64,000 nt of DNA from Bremerella volcania. Its GTDB lineage: Bacteria; Planctomycetota; Planctomycetia; Pirellulales; Pirellulaceae. The first letter of the stretch is position 1, and every line of letters starts with the position of its first letter. Shown in pieces: positions 26,731-39,199 of the stretch. The DNA lies in assembly GCF_007748115.1 (NCBI RefSeq), contig NZ_CP036289.1, positions 6,386,001 through 6,450,000 of the forward strand, written 5' to 3'. The translations under genes were made by a program, and so were the position numbers. Below the pieces are notes generated by a model. That model was not told the origin of the DNA, did not search any database, and worked only from the letters and a program-made list of their open reading frames with translations.

Positions 26731-27480
26731 CTAAAACCAGCCAGAGAGTTGAATGATCAACGTCGGCAGGTCCCATATCAACATCGCGGCTACCCCGAGC
26801 CAGTGCAGCCAGTCTCGGCGATCGTGGGTAGTCGCCCGGTCCCACGCGGTTAGAGCAAGGACCGTGAATATTCCTAGCAAGTTGAACGTCAGGTTGGCAT
26901 ACGAGTAGATAGCGCTAAATAAATACCATTGGTTTTCCAACAGCAAGTTGCCGAAAAGCAAGATCGTCAGCAAGTTTTGCAGAACCGGGGCTACTAGCGC
27001 CAACCGCCAAGCAGGCCTCACCGGCAGCAAGATTCCTGCTAAAAGAAAGCCGATCAAAAAGACCGCATGCTGCCCCAGGAAGAACAACATGACACCGTGC
27101 TGGTCGATCGACACCGTGAAGTCGTCCGAAGTAATGACCGCCCATCGCAAGAGGTGAGCGGTTGATTGAATGACGAACGTCACCCCCATCAAACAAAGCA
27201 GCCAATGCCCTGGCTGGAAATCGATGGGCTGTTTCAGAAAGTAGCGGCGACTAAACGAGAACAGGGCCGTTCCACCCAGGACGAAGATGATCAGCGTCGG
27301 AACCATCATCGCGAATTGGAACATCGGCATCTGCGACTGTGACATCTGAAACCAGAATCCACACGTAACCGCGGCGACCGTCACGCCAACCATTATGTCA
27401 AGTAGCGTCAATTGCGACTGGGCAGCTGGAAGCGACGCCTCTTCGACTGACGCGAAGTCATGGTCTTCATCCAAAGACAT
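26731..27480 (-). CDS. Multi-pass membrane protein, unknown function
   Basis: 249 residues with about six hydrophobic helices (about 27-45, 53-75, 92-110, 125-150, 157-178, 190-212, 225-245) after an acidic N-terminus (MSLDEDHDFASVEEASL). No domain recognised. Convergent with the YyaL gene (26 bases). Start supported by the acidic N-terminus typical of a family of planctomycete membrane proteins; no strong ribosome site checked. Confidence 0.7.
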   Translation of the reverse strand: MSLDEDHDFASVEEASLPAAQSQLTLLDIMVGVTVAAVTCGFWFQMSQSQMPMFQFAMMVPTLIIFVLGGTALFSFSRRYFLKQPIDFQPGHWLLCLMGVTFVIQSTAHLLRWAVITSDDFTVSIDQHGVMLFFLGQHAVFLIGFLLAGILLPVRPAWRLALVAPVLQNLLTILLFGNLLLENQWYLFSAIYSYANLTFNLLGIFTVLALTAWDRATTHDRRDWLHWLGVAAMLIWDLPTLIIQLSGWF

Positions 27481-27708
27481 GCTCGTTCTCCCTGAGTGTC
27501 ATGAACGCATGTGGCGAGTCCTTCGATCACTTGCCAGCAGTTCCAGCATGCCTGACTCTATGCGCAAAATCCAGTGTCCGATGCAAAATGTGCTGCGGTG
27601 GGAAAAGGTGCCCGGTCGTGGGATCGATCTGGTTGCTGCCAGCGGGCTTGGATCTATGATGAAAGTACCCCTTGAACCCCGCCTGTTCCCTCTTTCTCTC
27701 GGTTTATT

Positions 27709-30225
<2,517 letters not shown>

Positions 30226-30387
30226 GCCAACCCAAGCCTCACAAACCGATTTTCTTCCAGGGTGGCGGCATTGTGTGACGCATTCGACTACCATGGAATG
30301 TATGCCTGAAAGCTGCGCTTTTGTTCTCGACCGCCACGCAGCGGAGTATCGTGCAGTTTTTCGGACCCCCCATACCCCCATGGTACT

Positions 30388-31128
30388 GTGAGCAATCGAA
30401 GCCAGGACGAGCAGCCTCTGTCGACGCCAGCCGTTTTAACGGTACGCGACGTCGAGCGTACCTTCATCATGGGAGAGGTGAAGGTCGAAGTTCTGAAACA
30501 TCTTTCCTTTGATGTCTACGACGGCGAAGTCCTGGCAATGGTGGGTCCCAGCGGGTCCGGCAAGTCGACCATCTTGAACCTGATCGGCGGCCTCGATCAA
30601 CCTAATCGCGGCAGCGTGGTGTTCGACGGAATCGATATGGCGAACGTTTCTTCGAGTGTGCTCACTCGTTATCGCCGCAAGCATGTTGGCTTCGTCTTTC
30701 AGTTTTATAACCTGGTGCCGAATCTGACGGCCTTAGAGAACGTTCTCTCTGCCGCCGAACTGGCCGAAAATCCACTCGATGCACGAGAGATGCTCGACAA
30801 GGTGGGGCTAACCGATCGCGCCGACCACTTTCCATCGCAACTTTCTGGCGGCGAACAGCAGCGCGTGGCGATCGCACGAGCCGTGGTCAAGAATCCTAAG
30901 CTGCTTCTCTGTGACGAGCCAACCGGCGCGCTCGACTTTGAAACCGGCATTCGTGCGCTAGAACTTCTGCTGCAGTTCAATCATGATCTGGGCACCACCA
31001 TCCTGATCATCACACACAACACGGCTCTGGCCGCCGTCGCGCACCGGGTGATCCATCTTCGTAGCGGAGAGATCGTCAGCGTCGAAGAAAATCAACAGCC
31101 GCTGCCTCCCTCGGAGGTGGTCTGGTGA
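30388..31128 (+). CDS. ABC exporter ATP-binding protein (LolD/MacB type)
   Basis: 246 residues from a GTG at 30388. Walker [10 protein letters not shown] (53-61), Q-loop [13 protein letters not shown], signature [14 protein letters not shown], Walker [13 protein letters not shown] and H-loop ITHN are all intact. The type matches the ATPase of lipoprotein or macrolide exporters (LolD, MacB, FtsE). It overlaps the FtsX-type permease gene by four bases (GTGA), and the membrane-fusion gene follows, giving an ATPase-permease-HlyD unit. A macrolide or lipoprotein substrate cannot be told apart from sequence. Confidence 0.95.
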   Translation: MSNRSQDEQPLSTPAVLTVRDVERTFIMGEVKVEVLKHLSFDVYDGEVLAMVGPSGSGKSTILNLIGGLDQPNRGSVVFDGIDMANVSSSVLTRYRRKHVGFVFQFYNLVPNLTALENVLSAAELAENPLDAREMLDKVGLTDRADHFPSQLSGGEQQRVAIARAVVKNPKLLLCDEPTGALDFETGIRALELLLQFNHDLGTTILIITHNTALAAVAHRVIHLRSGEIVSVEENQQPLPPSEVVW

Positions 31129-33503
31129 GCATTCTCAACCGCAAGTTGCTGCGAGACCTGTTTGCGGCTCGCGGATTGTTGCTCGCCATCATCAGCATCA
31201 TGATGCTCGGTTCGGCCTTGCTGATCGGCATGCAGTCGACCTTCTACAACATGCGGGCCGCCAAAGATCGCTACTATCACCAGTGTCACATGGCCGGTTT
31301 CTGGATTGATCTGAAGAAGGCTCCCCTCGCCGAGTTGGAAGTGCTAAACGATATCCCCGGCATTCGAAGCTGGCGGGAACGCATTCAATTTCCGGTAACG
31401 GTCGACCTCGATCAGCGGATGCGGCCACTCAACGGCAGCGTGATCTCGATGCCTGATCGCCGGCAGACCGTGACCAACGACATCGTGCTGATTCGCGGCG
31501 ACTACTTTTCCGATCGTGGCGAGCCAGAGGTGATCGTGAACGACAAGTTCGCCGAGGCCAATCGTCTTCATCCCGGTCAGAAACTGCACCTACTGCTGAA
31601 CAATCGCCGAGAAGAATTCCTGATTGTTGGAACGGCGATCAGTTCGGAGTTTACCTACTTGATTGGCCCCGGCAGCTTGACGCCAGATCCGGAAAACTTC
31701 GGCGTGTTCTATCTGCCACGCAAGCAGATGGAAGAGTTATTCGACTTCGAAGGAGCCGCCAACCAGGTCGTTGGTCAATTCACACCGGACATCGACCAGC
31801 AAAAGAGTGCGGTCCTTGATTTGGCAGAGCGAAAGCTGGAATCGTCCGGGTTCATTTCGGCCACCCTGCTCAAAGATTTCACTTCAAACTACTTCGTCAG
31901 CAACGAGATCGACCAGTTAAGCACCATGTCGAGCTTTCTGCCAAGCATGTTCCTGATTGTGGCGGCGCTGATTTTGAACGTGCTGATGACCCGGCTTGCC
32001 AAGCAGCAGCGGACGACGGTCGGAACCCTCAAGGCGCTTGGCTACACCGACGGAACCATTTTCTTGCACTTCCTGAAGTTTGGAGTCGCCGTCGGGCTGG
32101 TCGCAGGCATCCTGGCCAGCGGGCTGGGAACACTGGTCACGCTTGGAATGGTGTTGCAGTACCAACAGTTTTTTCAGTTCCCCGACCTACGCAACGACTT
32201 TTATCTGCAAACCCATGTCATTGGTTGGGGTGTGAGCATCATCTGTGCGATGCTCGGCAGCCTGTACGGTGCACGGCAGATGCTTTTGCTGCGTCCGGCT
32301 GAGGCAATGCGTCCTGAGCCGCCGGCGACCGGGGGGCGGATCTTCCTGGAGCACTTCACGCTGCTGTGGAACAAGCTTTCTCCCGGCTGGCGCGTCACAC
32401 TGCGGTCGATGGTTCGTCATCGCACGCGAACGGCGATTGCCCTGTTCGCCGGTACCGTCGGGGCAGGCATCCTGGTCAGTGGTTTGATGATGATGGAAGC
32501 GACCGAGTATTTCATCCGCGACGAATTCGAACTGCGGAATCGGAGCGACATCGACCTGACCTTCAAAGATGCGCTTGACCGCCAGGCCTGGTACGACTTG
32601 TCCCATTTACCAGGGGTCGATCGGGCCGAACCGCTTTTCAGCGTGGCCTGTGACTTTGCGAATGGTCCGTACCATCGGCAGGGAGCCATCCAGGGAATTA
32701 TCCGCGATGCTCAGTTAACCGTACCGACCGACAAGCAAAAACGACGCATCAGCATCCCCAGTGTAGGCCTGGTCATGGAACGCCGCTTGGCCGATCACCT
32801 TCACTTGAGGGTGGGAGACCTAGTCGAAATTCACCCCAAGTCGGGGCGGCGCGACCCGCTGAAAGTTCCCCTGGCGGTCATCAGCGAGAGCCAGTTTGGG
32901 CTGAATGTCTACGCCGACCTTGAATACCTCTGCCGGATTCGTGACGAGTCGTTTGCCATGAGTGGCGCTCAGCTGAAAATCAATCAGACCGAACATGCCC
33001 AGCGAGAACTGTATCGCACGCTGAAACAGATGCCGGCGATGGAAGCGATCAATTCCCGCCTGGAATTGATCAAGAACATGCGCGAGACGATCATTCAGAA
33101 TCAGAATGTGGCGATTGGCATGATCGTCGTCTTCGCCGGCACCATCTTCTTTGGCAATGTGTTGAATGCGTCGCTGGTGAACCTTTCCGAACGTCAGCGC
33201 GAAGTCGCAACGATGGGAGCCATGGGATACACGCGCTGGGAAATTGGTTTGTTGTTTCTCCGCGAGAGTATCGTGATTAACATGCTGGGCGCGGTGCTGG
33301 GACTTCCCGTTGGATACCTGCTGATTCATCTAATGACCAAGATGATCGATCAGGACCTGGTGCGTTTTCCGATCGTGACCGCGCCCTGGATCTATGTCAG
33401 TGCATTCGTTACCGCATTGCTCTTCACGCTGTTGGCTCACGCGGTGGTGCAATGGCGAATTCATCAAATGAATTGGCTGGAATCTTTGAAAGTTCGTGAG
33501 TAG
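31125..33503 (+). CDS. ABC exporter permease with two FtsX domains
   Basis: 792 residues, GTG start overlapping the ATPase stop. Two FtsX/MacB-type permease halves: the first with a transmembrane helix near 15-40, a large periplasmic domain (to about 260) and three helices near 265-375; the second with a helix near 440-465, a periplasmic domain, and three helices near 660-785. The periplasmic domains lack the MacB-like strict sequence, so this is a long, duplicated permease of the LolC/E-like or mechanotransmission family. Partner of the preceding ATPase and the HlyD-like protein. Confidence 0.9.
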   Translation: MSILNRKLLRDLFAARGLLLAIISIMMLGSALLIGMQSTFYNMRAAKDRYYHQCHMAGFWIDLKKAPLAELEVLNDIPGIRSWRERIQFPVTVDLDQRMRPLNGSVISMPDRRQTVTNDIVLIRGDYFSDRGEPEVIVNDKFAEANRLHPGQKLHLLLNNRREEFLIVGTAISSEFTYLIGPGSLTPDPENFGVFYLPRKQMEELFDFEGAANQVVGQFTPDIDQQKSAVLDLAERKLESSGFISATLLKDFTSNYFVSNEIDQLSTMSSFLPSMFLIVAALILNVLMTRLAKQQRTTVGTLKALGYTDGTIFLHFLKFGVAVGLVAGILASGLGTLVTLGMVLQYQQFFQFPDLRNDFYLQTHVIGWGVSIICAMLGSLYGARQMLLLRPAEAMRPEPPATGGRIFLEHFTLLWNKLSPGWRVTLRSMVRHRTRTAIALFAGTVGAGILVSGLMMMEATEYFIRDEFELRNRSDIDLTFKDALDRQAWYDLSHLPGVDRAEPLFSVACDFANGPYHRQGAIQGIIRDAQLTVPTDKQKRRISIPSVGLVMERRLADHLHLRVGDLVEIHPKSGRRDPLKVPLAVISESQFGLNVYADLEYLCRIRDESFAMSGAQLKINQTEHAQRELYRTLKQMPAMEAINSRLELIKNMRETIIQNQNVAIGMIVVFAGTIFFGNVLNASLVNLSERQREVATMGAMGYTRWEIGLLFLRESIVINMLGAVLGLPVGYLLIHLMTKMIDQDLVRFPIVTAPWIYVSAFVTALLFTLLAHAVVQWRIHQMNWLESLKVRE

Positions 33504-33548
33504 ACCGACAGGCCCGCTGCAGCTTGGGTGGGCAGAAAGATATTTACC

Positions 33549-34913
33549 ATGATCAAAACGATTGCCATTATTGTGGGCGCCATCCTAGTCGTGGGGGGCA
33601 TCGTCTACGTCACGCAGTCTGGCGGCCCGCCGGTTGACGTCGTCACGGCCTCCTTGGCCCCGATCCAAGAGTACGTCGACGAGCAGGGAAAGACGCGACT
33701 TCCTCGTACGTACGTTATCTCGATGCCCTTCGACGCCCGGTTGGGCGAGATCACGCTCGAAGAAGGGGACCACGTCACCAAGGGGGAGGTCGTCGCCAAG
33801 ATCGTGCAAGAAGACGTCGAAGCCGAGTACGACGAATCGAAGGCCGCCGTCGAGCGGCTGGCCGCATCGATTCGAGAAACCGGCGACAAATCGGTCGAAC
33901 AGACAACCAGGCAACAGGCCGAATTCTTTGTCGATTCGATGGTCAACACGGTGGAAGCCGCCAAAACGCGAATGACGGCCAGCCGGTCGCGCTTTGAATA
34001 TGCCACGACCTACCTCCAACGTGTTCAACAACTGATCGACAAGGGAGCCAAAACAGAAGACGACCTCGATCGAGCGCAACTGCAAAAAGTAGAGAGCGAT
34101 ACCGATTTTCAAACCGACGCGCTGACGTACCAGGCCATCTTGTCGATCGACGCGGCAACGAAACTACTTCCCAGCATGGTTTCTCAATATATCGATCGCA
34201 AAGATCTCTCGGTTGCCGTACTTCAGCAGCAGAAGGCCGAAGCGGAGGCTCGTCTGCGAACGGCCGAACTACGGATGCAGAGATCGACCATGACCAGCCC
34301 GGTCGACGGCATTGTGCTTACCAAGGAACTGACCAGCGAACAGCAAGTTGCCGCCGGCACAACGCTGCTTGAGATCGGCCAGCTCTCGCAGTTGGAAGTC
34401 GAAGCGGAAATCCTGAGTCAGGATGCAACCCGAATCAAACCAGGAGACCGCGCCGAGATCTACGGTCCGTCCCTGGGAAAAGAAGCAGGCCACGGGATCC
34501 CCATGAAGGTGCAGCGGGTCTATCCAACTGGATTCACCAAGGTGAGTTCATTGGGGGTTGAACAGCAGCGCGTGCTGGTCATTCTTCGCTTCGAGTCCGG
34601 TCAACTCGCACAGGTGCTTGAGCAGCATGGATTGGGCGTCGACTATCGTGTGCAGGTTCGTGTTTATACCGAAGAGAAAGCCCAGGCCTTAGTGATTCCG
34701 CGGTCCGCCATCTTCCGCGACGTCTCTGGCAACTGGCAGGCGTATGCCGTATCGGGCGGTAAACTACAACGGCGAAACTTGCAATTAGGCCTGATGAATG
34801 ATCTGAGTGTTGAAGTCACCCAGGGGATTGAATCAGGAGATCAAATCCTTATTTCTCCCGCGGCTTCACTGTCGGACGGAGCGAAGGTAACGCCGATCGA
34901 AAACAGCCCTTAA
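33549..34913 (+). CDS. HlyD/RND-type periplasmic adaptor
   Basis: 454 residues from the ATG at 33549 (an upstream GTG at 33528 is possible). One N-terminal transmembrane helix (IAIIVGAILVVGGIVYV), a lipoyl-type half-motif (TSPVDGIVLTKELTSEQQVAAGTTL), a helical hairpin (about 80-235) and a beta-barrel/membrane-proximal domain. These proteins bridge an inner-membrane transporter to an outer-membrane channel. Follows the ATPase and permease by 45 bases; no outer-membrane factor gene lies here. Confidence 0.9.
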   Translation: MIKTIAIIVGAILVVGGIVYVTQSGGPPVDVVTASLAPIQEYVDEQGKTRLPRTYVISMPFDARLGEITLEEGDHVTKGEVVAKIVQEDVEAEYDESKAAVERLAASIRETGDKSVEQTTRQQAEFFVDSMVNTVEAAKTRMTASRSRFEYATTYLQRVQQLIDKGAKTEDDLDRAQLQKVESDTDFQTDALTYQAILSIDAATKLLPSMVSQYIDRKDLSVAVLQQQKAEAEARLRTAELRMQRSTMTSPVDGIVLTKELTSEQQVAAGTTLLEIGQLSQLEVEAEILSQDATRIKPGDRAEIYGPSLGKEAGHGIPMKVQRVYPTGFTKVSSLGVEQQRVLVILRFESGQLAQVLEQHGLGVDYRVQVRVYTEEKAQALVIPRSAIFRDVSGNWQAYAVSGGKLQRRNLQLGLMNDLSVEVTQGIESGDQILISPAASLSDGAKVTPIENSP

Positions 34914-35347
34914 GTGCCGGCGCATAAAAAAACCCCACAGACGGGGCAGAGCCTGTGGGGCCGATCCTAGTCACGCTAGCGCGACCAGCTTCATTTCAAT
35001 GGATTCACTTAGTTCGCTATTTCACCAACGTCAGACGGTTTAGTGTAACGCATGGAAAGCTCATATCAATTTGTTCATATGAATTTCAGATTATTGCAAA
35101 TTTGTCTCGCTCCAAAAGTCGATTCACCAAAAATTCATACGTTTTCCCCCATTCAGTCATTACATGGCGATCTGGGCATGAAGAAGCGAGTGATGGGTTT
35201 GCGGTGGTTTTGTCATCTCGGTATCGTTGAACATGTTCGTGACTGCCTATGCAGGGCATTTCACCTTTAGTGGCGATCCATTCTCCGGCTGATTTCCATC
35301 CCGAGTCGTTCTATTTCGTCCATCACCTTTGACCAAAGCGGAGACGA
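34914..35347. other. Intergenic region before the GNAT gene, no gene seen
   Basis: 434 bases. Apart from the hairpin at 34930-34962 it is AT-rich (35040-35150) and holds a CATAT..ATATG repeat (35065-35085). The open frames in it have no ribosome sites or protein-like composition. Likely promoter region of the GNAT gene. Confidence 0.4.
34930..34962. terminator. Hairpin with T tract on the minus strand
   Basis: CCCCACAG and CTGTGGGG form a stable eight-bp stem over a 12-base loop, 20 bases after the HlyD stop. The seven-A run lies before the hairpin on the plus strand, so a T tract follows it on the minus strand. It is probably a terminator for the HlyD operon or for antisense transcripts. 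Confidence 0.45.
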
Positions 35348-36499
35348 ATGTCCTCGATCACTACCGAGCCAGTCACTACGAAAAGACAGCAAAACGAGTT
35401 CGTCGAGTTTCCTTGGGAGTTATATCGGGACGATCCCAACTGGATACCGCCGCTTCGACAGAATCTAAAAGAACTAGTCAATTTTGCCCCGCATCCCTTC
35501 TATGCGCGAAATAAGGTCCAGTGTTTTTTGGCGCGGCGTGCAGGACAGGTAGTCGGACGCATTGCTGCCATCTTGAATGTCGGCCACAACGAGCGGTACG
35601 ACGAGAAGCGAGGCTTCTGGGGTTTTTTCGAGTCGATCGATAATACGGAGGTTAGCGGCGCATTGTTCGACGCCGTGAAAACATGGTTCGCCGAGCAAGG
35701 CATTCACAAGATGCGGGGGCCAGCCAATCCGTCACTCAACCATGAGGTAGGCACCCTGATTGAGGGTTTTAACAGCCCACCTGCATTCATGATGACCTAT
35801 AACCCCCCTTATTACGAGAAGCTGATCACGGACTACGGTAACGAGAAAACCCAAGACATGTATGCGTTTTGGGGGCATATCAACATGCTGGAAGGGTTGG
35901 ACCCGAAGCTGAAGTTCATCGTCGATGAAGCCAAAAGTCGTTTCAATTTGAAGCTGCGCCGGATGGATCGAAAGCGTTTTAAGGAAGACGTCTACACGTT
36001 TCTCGATAACTACAATCGTTCGTTGGTCGGGACTTGGGGGTTCGTCCCCATCGATATGGCCGAAGTCGACAAGATGGCCGAGGACCTGAAGCATTTGCTG
36101 GTGCCGGAGTTGACTTCCGTTTGTGAAGTCGACGGCAAGGTCATCGGTTCGATGTTTGGGATGCTCGACTACAACCCACGCATCAAAAAGATCGACGGGA
36201 AATTGTTCCCCTTCGGTTTCATGCGCCTTTTATGGAATAAGAAGGCGATCAAGAATATGCGATTGATCTCAACGAACGTGGTCCCGGAGTACCAGCGCTG
36301 GGGCATCGGCCTGGTGATCCTGGAACGTCTGGTCCCTGACATCAAAAAGTGGGGGGTTCAGGAAGTAGAGTTTTCCTGGGTTCTGGAAAGCAATCATCTC
36401 TCCCGTGCTTCTCTTGAGCGGGGCGGGGCCAAGAAATCGAAGACCTACCGCATGTTCGACTATGCACCCGCCGAAGCTGCGGGGGACAGCACGACATAA
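35348..36499 (+). CDS. GNAT-family acetyltransferase-like protein (YghO type)
   Basis: 383 residues, ATG preceded by CGGAG six bases upstream. The C-terminal part carries the GNAT acetyl-CoA loop VVPEYQRWGIGLVILERL (R/QxxGxG/A pattern) and the SNxLSRASLERGG motif. The N-terminal half (FVEFPWELYRDDPNWIPPL; FYARNKVQCFLARRAGQVVGRIAAI; GFFE) matches the YghO-like family, a large acyltransferase group of unknown substrate. No membrane helix. It stands alone. Confidence 0.85.
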   Translation: MSSITTEPVTTKRQQNEFVEFPWELYRDDPNWIPPLRQNLKELVNFAPHPFYARNKVQCFLARRAGQVVGRIAAILNVGHNERYDEKRGFWGFFESIDNTEVSGALFDAVKTWFAEQGIHKMRGPANPSLNHEVGTLIEGFNSPPAFMMTYNPPYYEKLITDYGNEKTQDMYAFWGHINMLEGLDPKLKFIVDEAKSRFNLKLRRMDRKRFKEDVYTFLDNYNRSLVGTWGFVPIDMAEVDKMAEDLKHLLVPELTSVCEVDGKVIGSMFGMLDYNPRIKKIDGKLFPFGFMRLLWNKKAIKNMRLISTNVVPEYQRWGIGLVILERLVPDIKKWGVQEVEFSWVLESNHLSRASLERGGAKKSKTYRMFDYAPAEAAGDSTT

Positions 36500-36659
36500 A
36501 GCGTTGAGTGCATCCATGGGGCCTCCCAAAACGACGCCAACACCAGTGCGCTACTAGCAATTCGGGTAAGGCGTTAGGGGCTTTCGCACCCACCGACCGT
36601 TAGTTAACCGCGATTCATCTCTCTGCGCCACCAGCTTTCCACTGGTACGCAATATGCGT

Positions 36660-36687
36660 TTGATTTTAAGGGGCTTCCCGATATACT
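36660..36687 (+). promoter_or_regulatory. Sigma-70-like promoter of infA
   Basis: TTGATT and TATACT are 16 bases apart (five of six matches to TTGACA minus the C; five of six to TATAAT). A start point near 36694 would give a leader of about 59 bases to the infA ATG at 36753. Confidence 0.55.
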
Positions 36688-36752
36688 AATGCTGGGACGA
36701 TTGTCATTGTCCCCCCGTATCTGAGAATATGTAGATTACCTCAAGGAGTATT

Positions 36753-36974
36753 ATGTCTAAGAAAGAAGAGGCTCTCGAAGTCGAAGGCACAGTGACGCAA
36801 GCACTTGCCAACACACGGTTCCGCGTCCAATTGGACGTTGGCCCGACGGTTATGGCCCACGTGGCCGGGAAAATGCGTAAGCACTTTATTCGTATTGTTC
36901 CTGGCGATCGTGTCCGAGTGGAACTTTCCCCATACGACATGACCAAAGGTCGCATTGTCTTCCGAGAGCGTTAA
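36753..36974 (+). CDS. infA: Translation initiation factor IF-1
   Basis: 73 residues, the usual length. S1/OB-fold protein with the IF-1 motifs [39 protein letters not shown] and [14 protein letters not shown]. It binds the 30S A site during initiation. The start has AAGGAG six bases upstream. It is not in a ribosomal protein operon here, and stands alone with its own promoter. Confidence 0.97.
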   Translation: MSKKEEALEVEGTVTQALANTRFRVQLDVGPTVMAHVAGKMRKHFIRIVPGDRVRVELSPYDMTKGRIVFRER

Positions 36975-37370
36975 AGCTCGCACCGCGGGAGGTTTCTGCA
37001 CTCTCGCCTAGATCCCCCAGGTTAGTACAGTGCGCTCACTTTGTTGAGTGACTCTCTCCTGGCGCGGTTCGTGTTTCGCCACAGCCAAGGTTTTATAGGC
37101 ATTCCATTGCCGCTTCTGCTTGAGCATCCATCAAGCGCCGGAAACTTTTTGGCCCGTCGTGAAACTGCTATTCAATCCGCCGGGTAGGTTTTATGGACTC
37201 GGTATGCGCGCATCGCTTCTGCTATTTGCCTTGGCTTTAACGGGCACCCGGTCTGCGGTACATTTGGAAAGTCCTCTCAAGGATTAGCCATTGAACGAAT
37301 TCCCACCCTTCCCCTCGGCCGCCGGGGACAGGGTTCCGATTTAAAGATCACCTCTCAGGAGACGAACGCA
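36975..37370. other. Intergenic region with hairpin and possible 27-residue ORF
   Basis: 396 bases before the secreted unknown. It has a short hairpin (about 37032-37050, CTCAC/GAGTG) and a 27-codon ORF at 37204-37287 with a signal-like start (MRASLLLFALALTGTRSA). That ORF has no obvious ribosome site, so it is only noted. The promoter of the downstream gene is presumably here. Confidence 0.35.
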
Positions 37371-39056
37371 GTGAACAAATTCATTCAACGTAGTCGACTG
37401 GCAATCGCAGGCTTGCTGCTTGCCGCCATGCCGCTGGTCGCACTTCATGCTCAGGACGCCGAATTCAAGCCAGTTGCCGTGGTTTCGGTTGCCCCTGTGA
37501 AGAAGGTTTTAGCCGACGTTCAATATCTTGCCGATGCCGCTGGTCAGACGGATGCAGGCCGAATGGCCGTTCTGCTGTCGGCTCCGTTTACCGAAGGAAT
37601 CGACAAGACTCGCCCAGTGGGTGTGGTCGTCATGACCAACGGTCAGGACTTCGCTCCGACCGCTTACCTGCCGGTATCCGACTTCGACAAACTGGTGACC
37701 ACTGCGACCGAACAGATTGGTCCACCGCAAGACGTCGGTGATGGCATCAAGATGTTCACCCCGAACCAAATGCCAATCTTTGTGAAGGACGCCGGCAACT
37801 GGGCGATCCTGGCTATGGATCAGGAGAAACTGGCCAATCCATTGGACGATCCTACCGCGTTCTTGAAGGATCTGCCCGAGCAGTACGACTTGGCATTACA
37901 ATTCTTCCCTGGCAACATTCCAGAAATCTACCGCAACGTCATCATCGAACAGATGAAGACGGGGATCGAGCTTTCGCTGGAACAAGAGGCCGATGAAACG
38001 GACGAAGAGTTCGAGATTCGCAAGAAGCAGATCGCCGATCAGATGGCCGAAATGGAACGAATGTTCACCGAGTTGGAGGACATCATCATCGGCTGGAACG
38101 TCGATGCCACGCAGCAGGGCACGTACCTGGACTTCGCCTACACCGCAGTCGACGGAAGTGACTTCGCCAAAACGATGGCCATGAACTCGGACCTCACTAC
38201 GGAGTTCGCCGGATTCAGCAGCAGCGCCGCGGCCATCAACTTTCAAGTTACCGAAAAGCTTTCGGAAACTGACATCGCCCGAATGGAAAAGCAGATGAAC
38301 GATCTGCGTGAACAAGGGATCCGTCAGCTCGAAAGTGAAGGTGAACTGGAAGGGGATGAACTCGAATCAGCCAAAAAGGTCATCGATCTGGCCATCGACA
38401 CCCTGGTCGAAACGGCTCGTACCGGTTCGCTGGATGGCGCCATGATGGTGGACATGACCGACGGCAAGGGAACGTTTCTGGCCGGTGCTCATGTCGCCGA
38501 TGGACAACGCGTCGAAGATGGCGTGAAGGAAATGCTGAAGCTCGCCGCAGCCGATGGGGAAGTTCCACCGGTCAAATGGGACGCCGACACCTACCAGGCG
38601 ATTCGCTTGCACGTGATGCAAATTCCGCTGGACGACGCCCCGCCGGAAGCGAAGGACGTTTTGGGAGAAAACCCGGAAGTGATCCTCGGCATTGGCGAAA
38701 AAAGCGTCTACCTCGCCGGCGGCAACGAAGCCATGGCAAACCTGAAGAAGGCGATTGACGCATCGATCGCCGGTACCGATGCCAAGGTTGGCGTAATGCA
38801 GATGCACGTAGCCATTCTGCCGATCTTGAAGACGATTCAGAAGAGTAGCCCAGAGCCAGTGCCAGGCGTCGATGCCGCGGTCCAGGCTCTTTCCGGTGGA
38901 TCAGACAAGTTCATGGTCACGGTCGACATGGAACAGCGCTACATGCGTTTGCGAATGATGCTTCAGGAAGGGGTGATCAAGGCCATCGGTGCCGGTGTCG
39001 CCGCCCAGAACGCCGCCGACGCCAACGCCGAGTTTGAGGACGCTCCGGCCTTCTAA
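37371..39056 (+). CDS. Large secreted protein, unknown function
   Basis: 561 residues; GTG start with AGGAG nine bases upstream. Signal peptide about 1-27 (ending ALHAQ). The mature protein is acidic and repeats hydrophobic/charged segments (FKPVAVVSVAPVKKVLADVQ, DVGDGIKMFTPNQMPIFVKD, YDLALQFFPGNIPEIYRNVI) with a Met/Glu/Lys coiled-coil stretch at about 195-240 and 300-345. It looks like the planctomycete-specific secreted proteins in which an exported protein is compared against measured values, but I do not recognise a family. Strong terminator follows. Highly expressed judging from the ribosome site only. Confidence 0.75.
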   Translation: MNKFIQRSRLAIAGLLLAAMPLVALHAQDAEFKPVAVVSVAPVKKVLADVQYLADAAGQTDAGRMAVLLSAPFTEGIDKTRPVGVVVMTNGQDFAPTAYLPVSDFDKLVTTATEQIGPPQDVGDGIKMFTPNQMPIFVKDAGNWAILAMDQEKLANPLDDPTAFLKDLPEQYDLALQFFPGNIPEIYRNVIIEQMKTGIELSLEQEADETDEEFEIRKKQIADQMAEMERMFTELEDIIIGWNVDATQQGTYLDFAYTAVDGSDFAKTMAMNSDLTTEFAGFSSSAAAINFQVTEKLSETDIARMEKQMNDLREQGIRQLESEGELEGDELESAKKVIDLAIDTLVETARTGSLDGAMMVDMTDGKGTFLAGAHVADGQRVEDGVKEMLKLAAADGEVPPVKWDADTYQAIRLHVMQIPLDDAPPEAKDVLGENPEVILGIGEKSVYLAGGNEAMANLKKAIDASIAGTDAKVGVMQMHVAILPILKTIQKSSPEPVPGVDAAVQALSGGSDKFMVTVDMEQRYMRLRMMLQEGVIKAIGAGVAAQNAADANAEFEDAPAF

Positions 39057-39088
39057 ATAAGGCTCGAAACTCGACAGTTTGAACCATG

Positions 39089-39122
39089 AAAGAGACCTTT
39101 TTACGGAAAGGTCTCTTTTTTT
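39089..39122 (+). terminator. Rho-independent terminator
   Basis: AAAGAGACCTTT and AAAGGTCTCTTT form a 12-bp stem with a six-base loop running into seven T, 32 bases after the stop codon. Confidence 0.95.
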
Positions 39123-39199
39123 GTGCCCGGTGGGCGAAATCTCGTGTCTCACTACAATAACGTGTACGATTCACGCCCTTTTTAGTTTTGGTGCTCGCT

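Noticed and set aside
34955-35230. 91-residue ORF
   Set aside because: AT-rich, no ribosome site, translation not protein-like.
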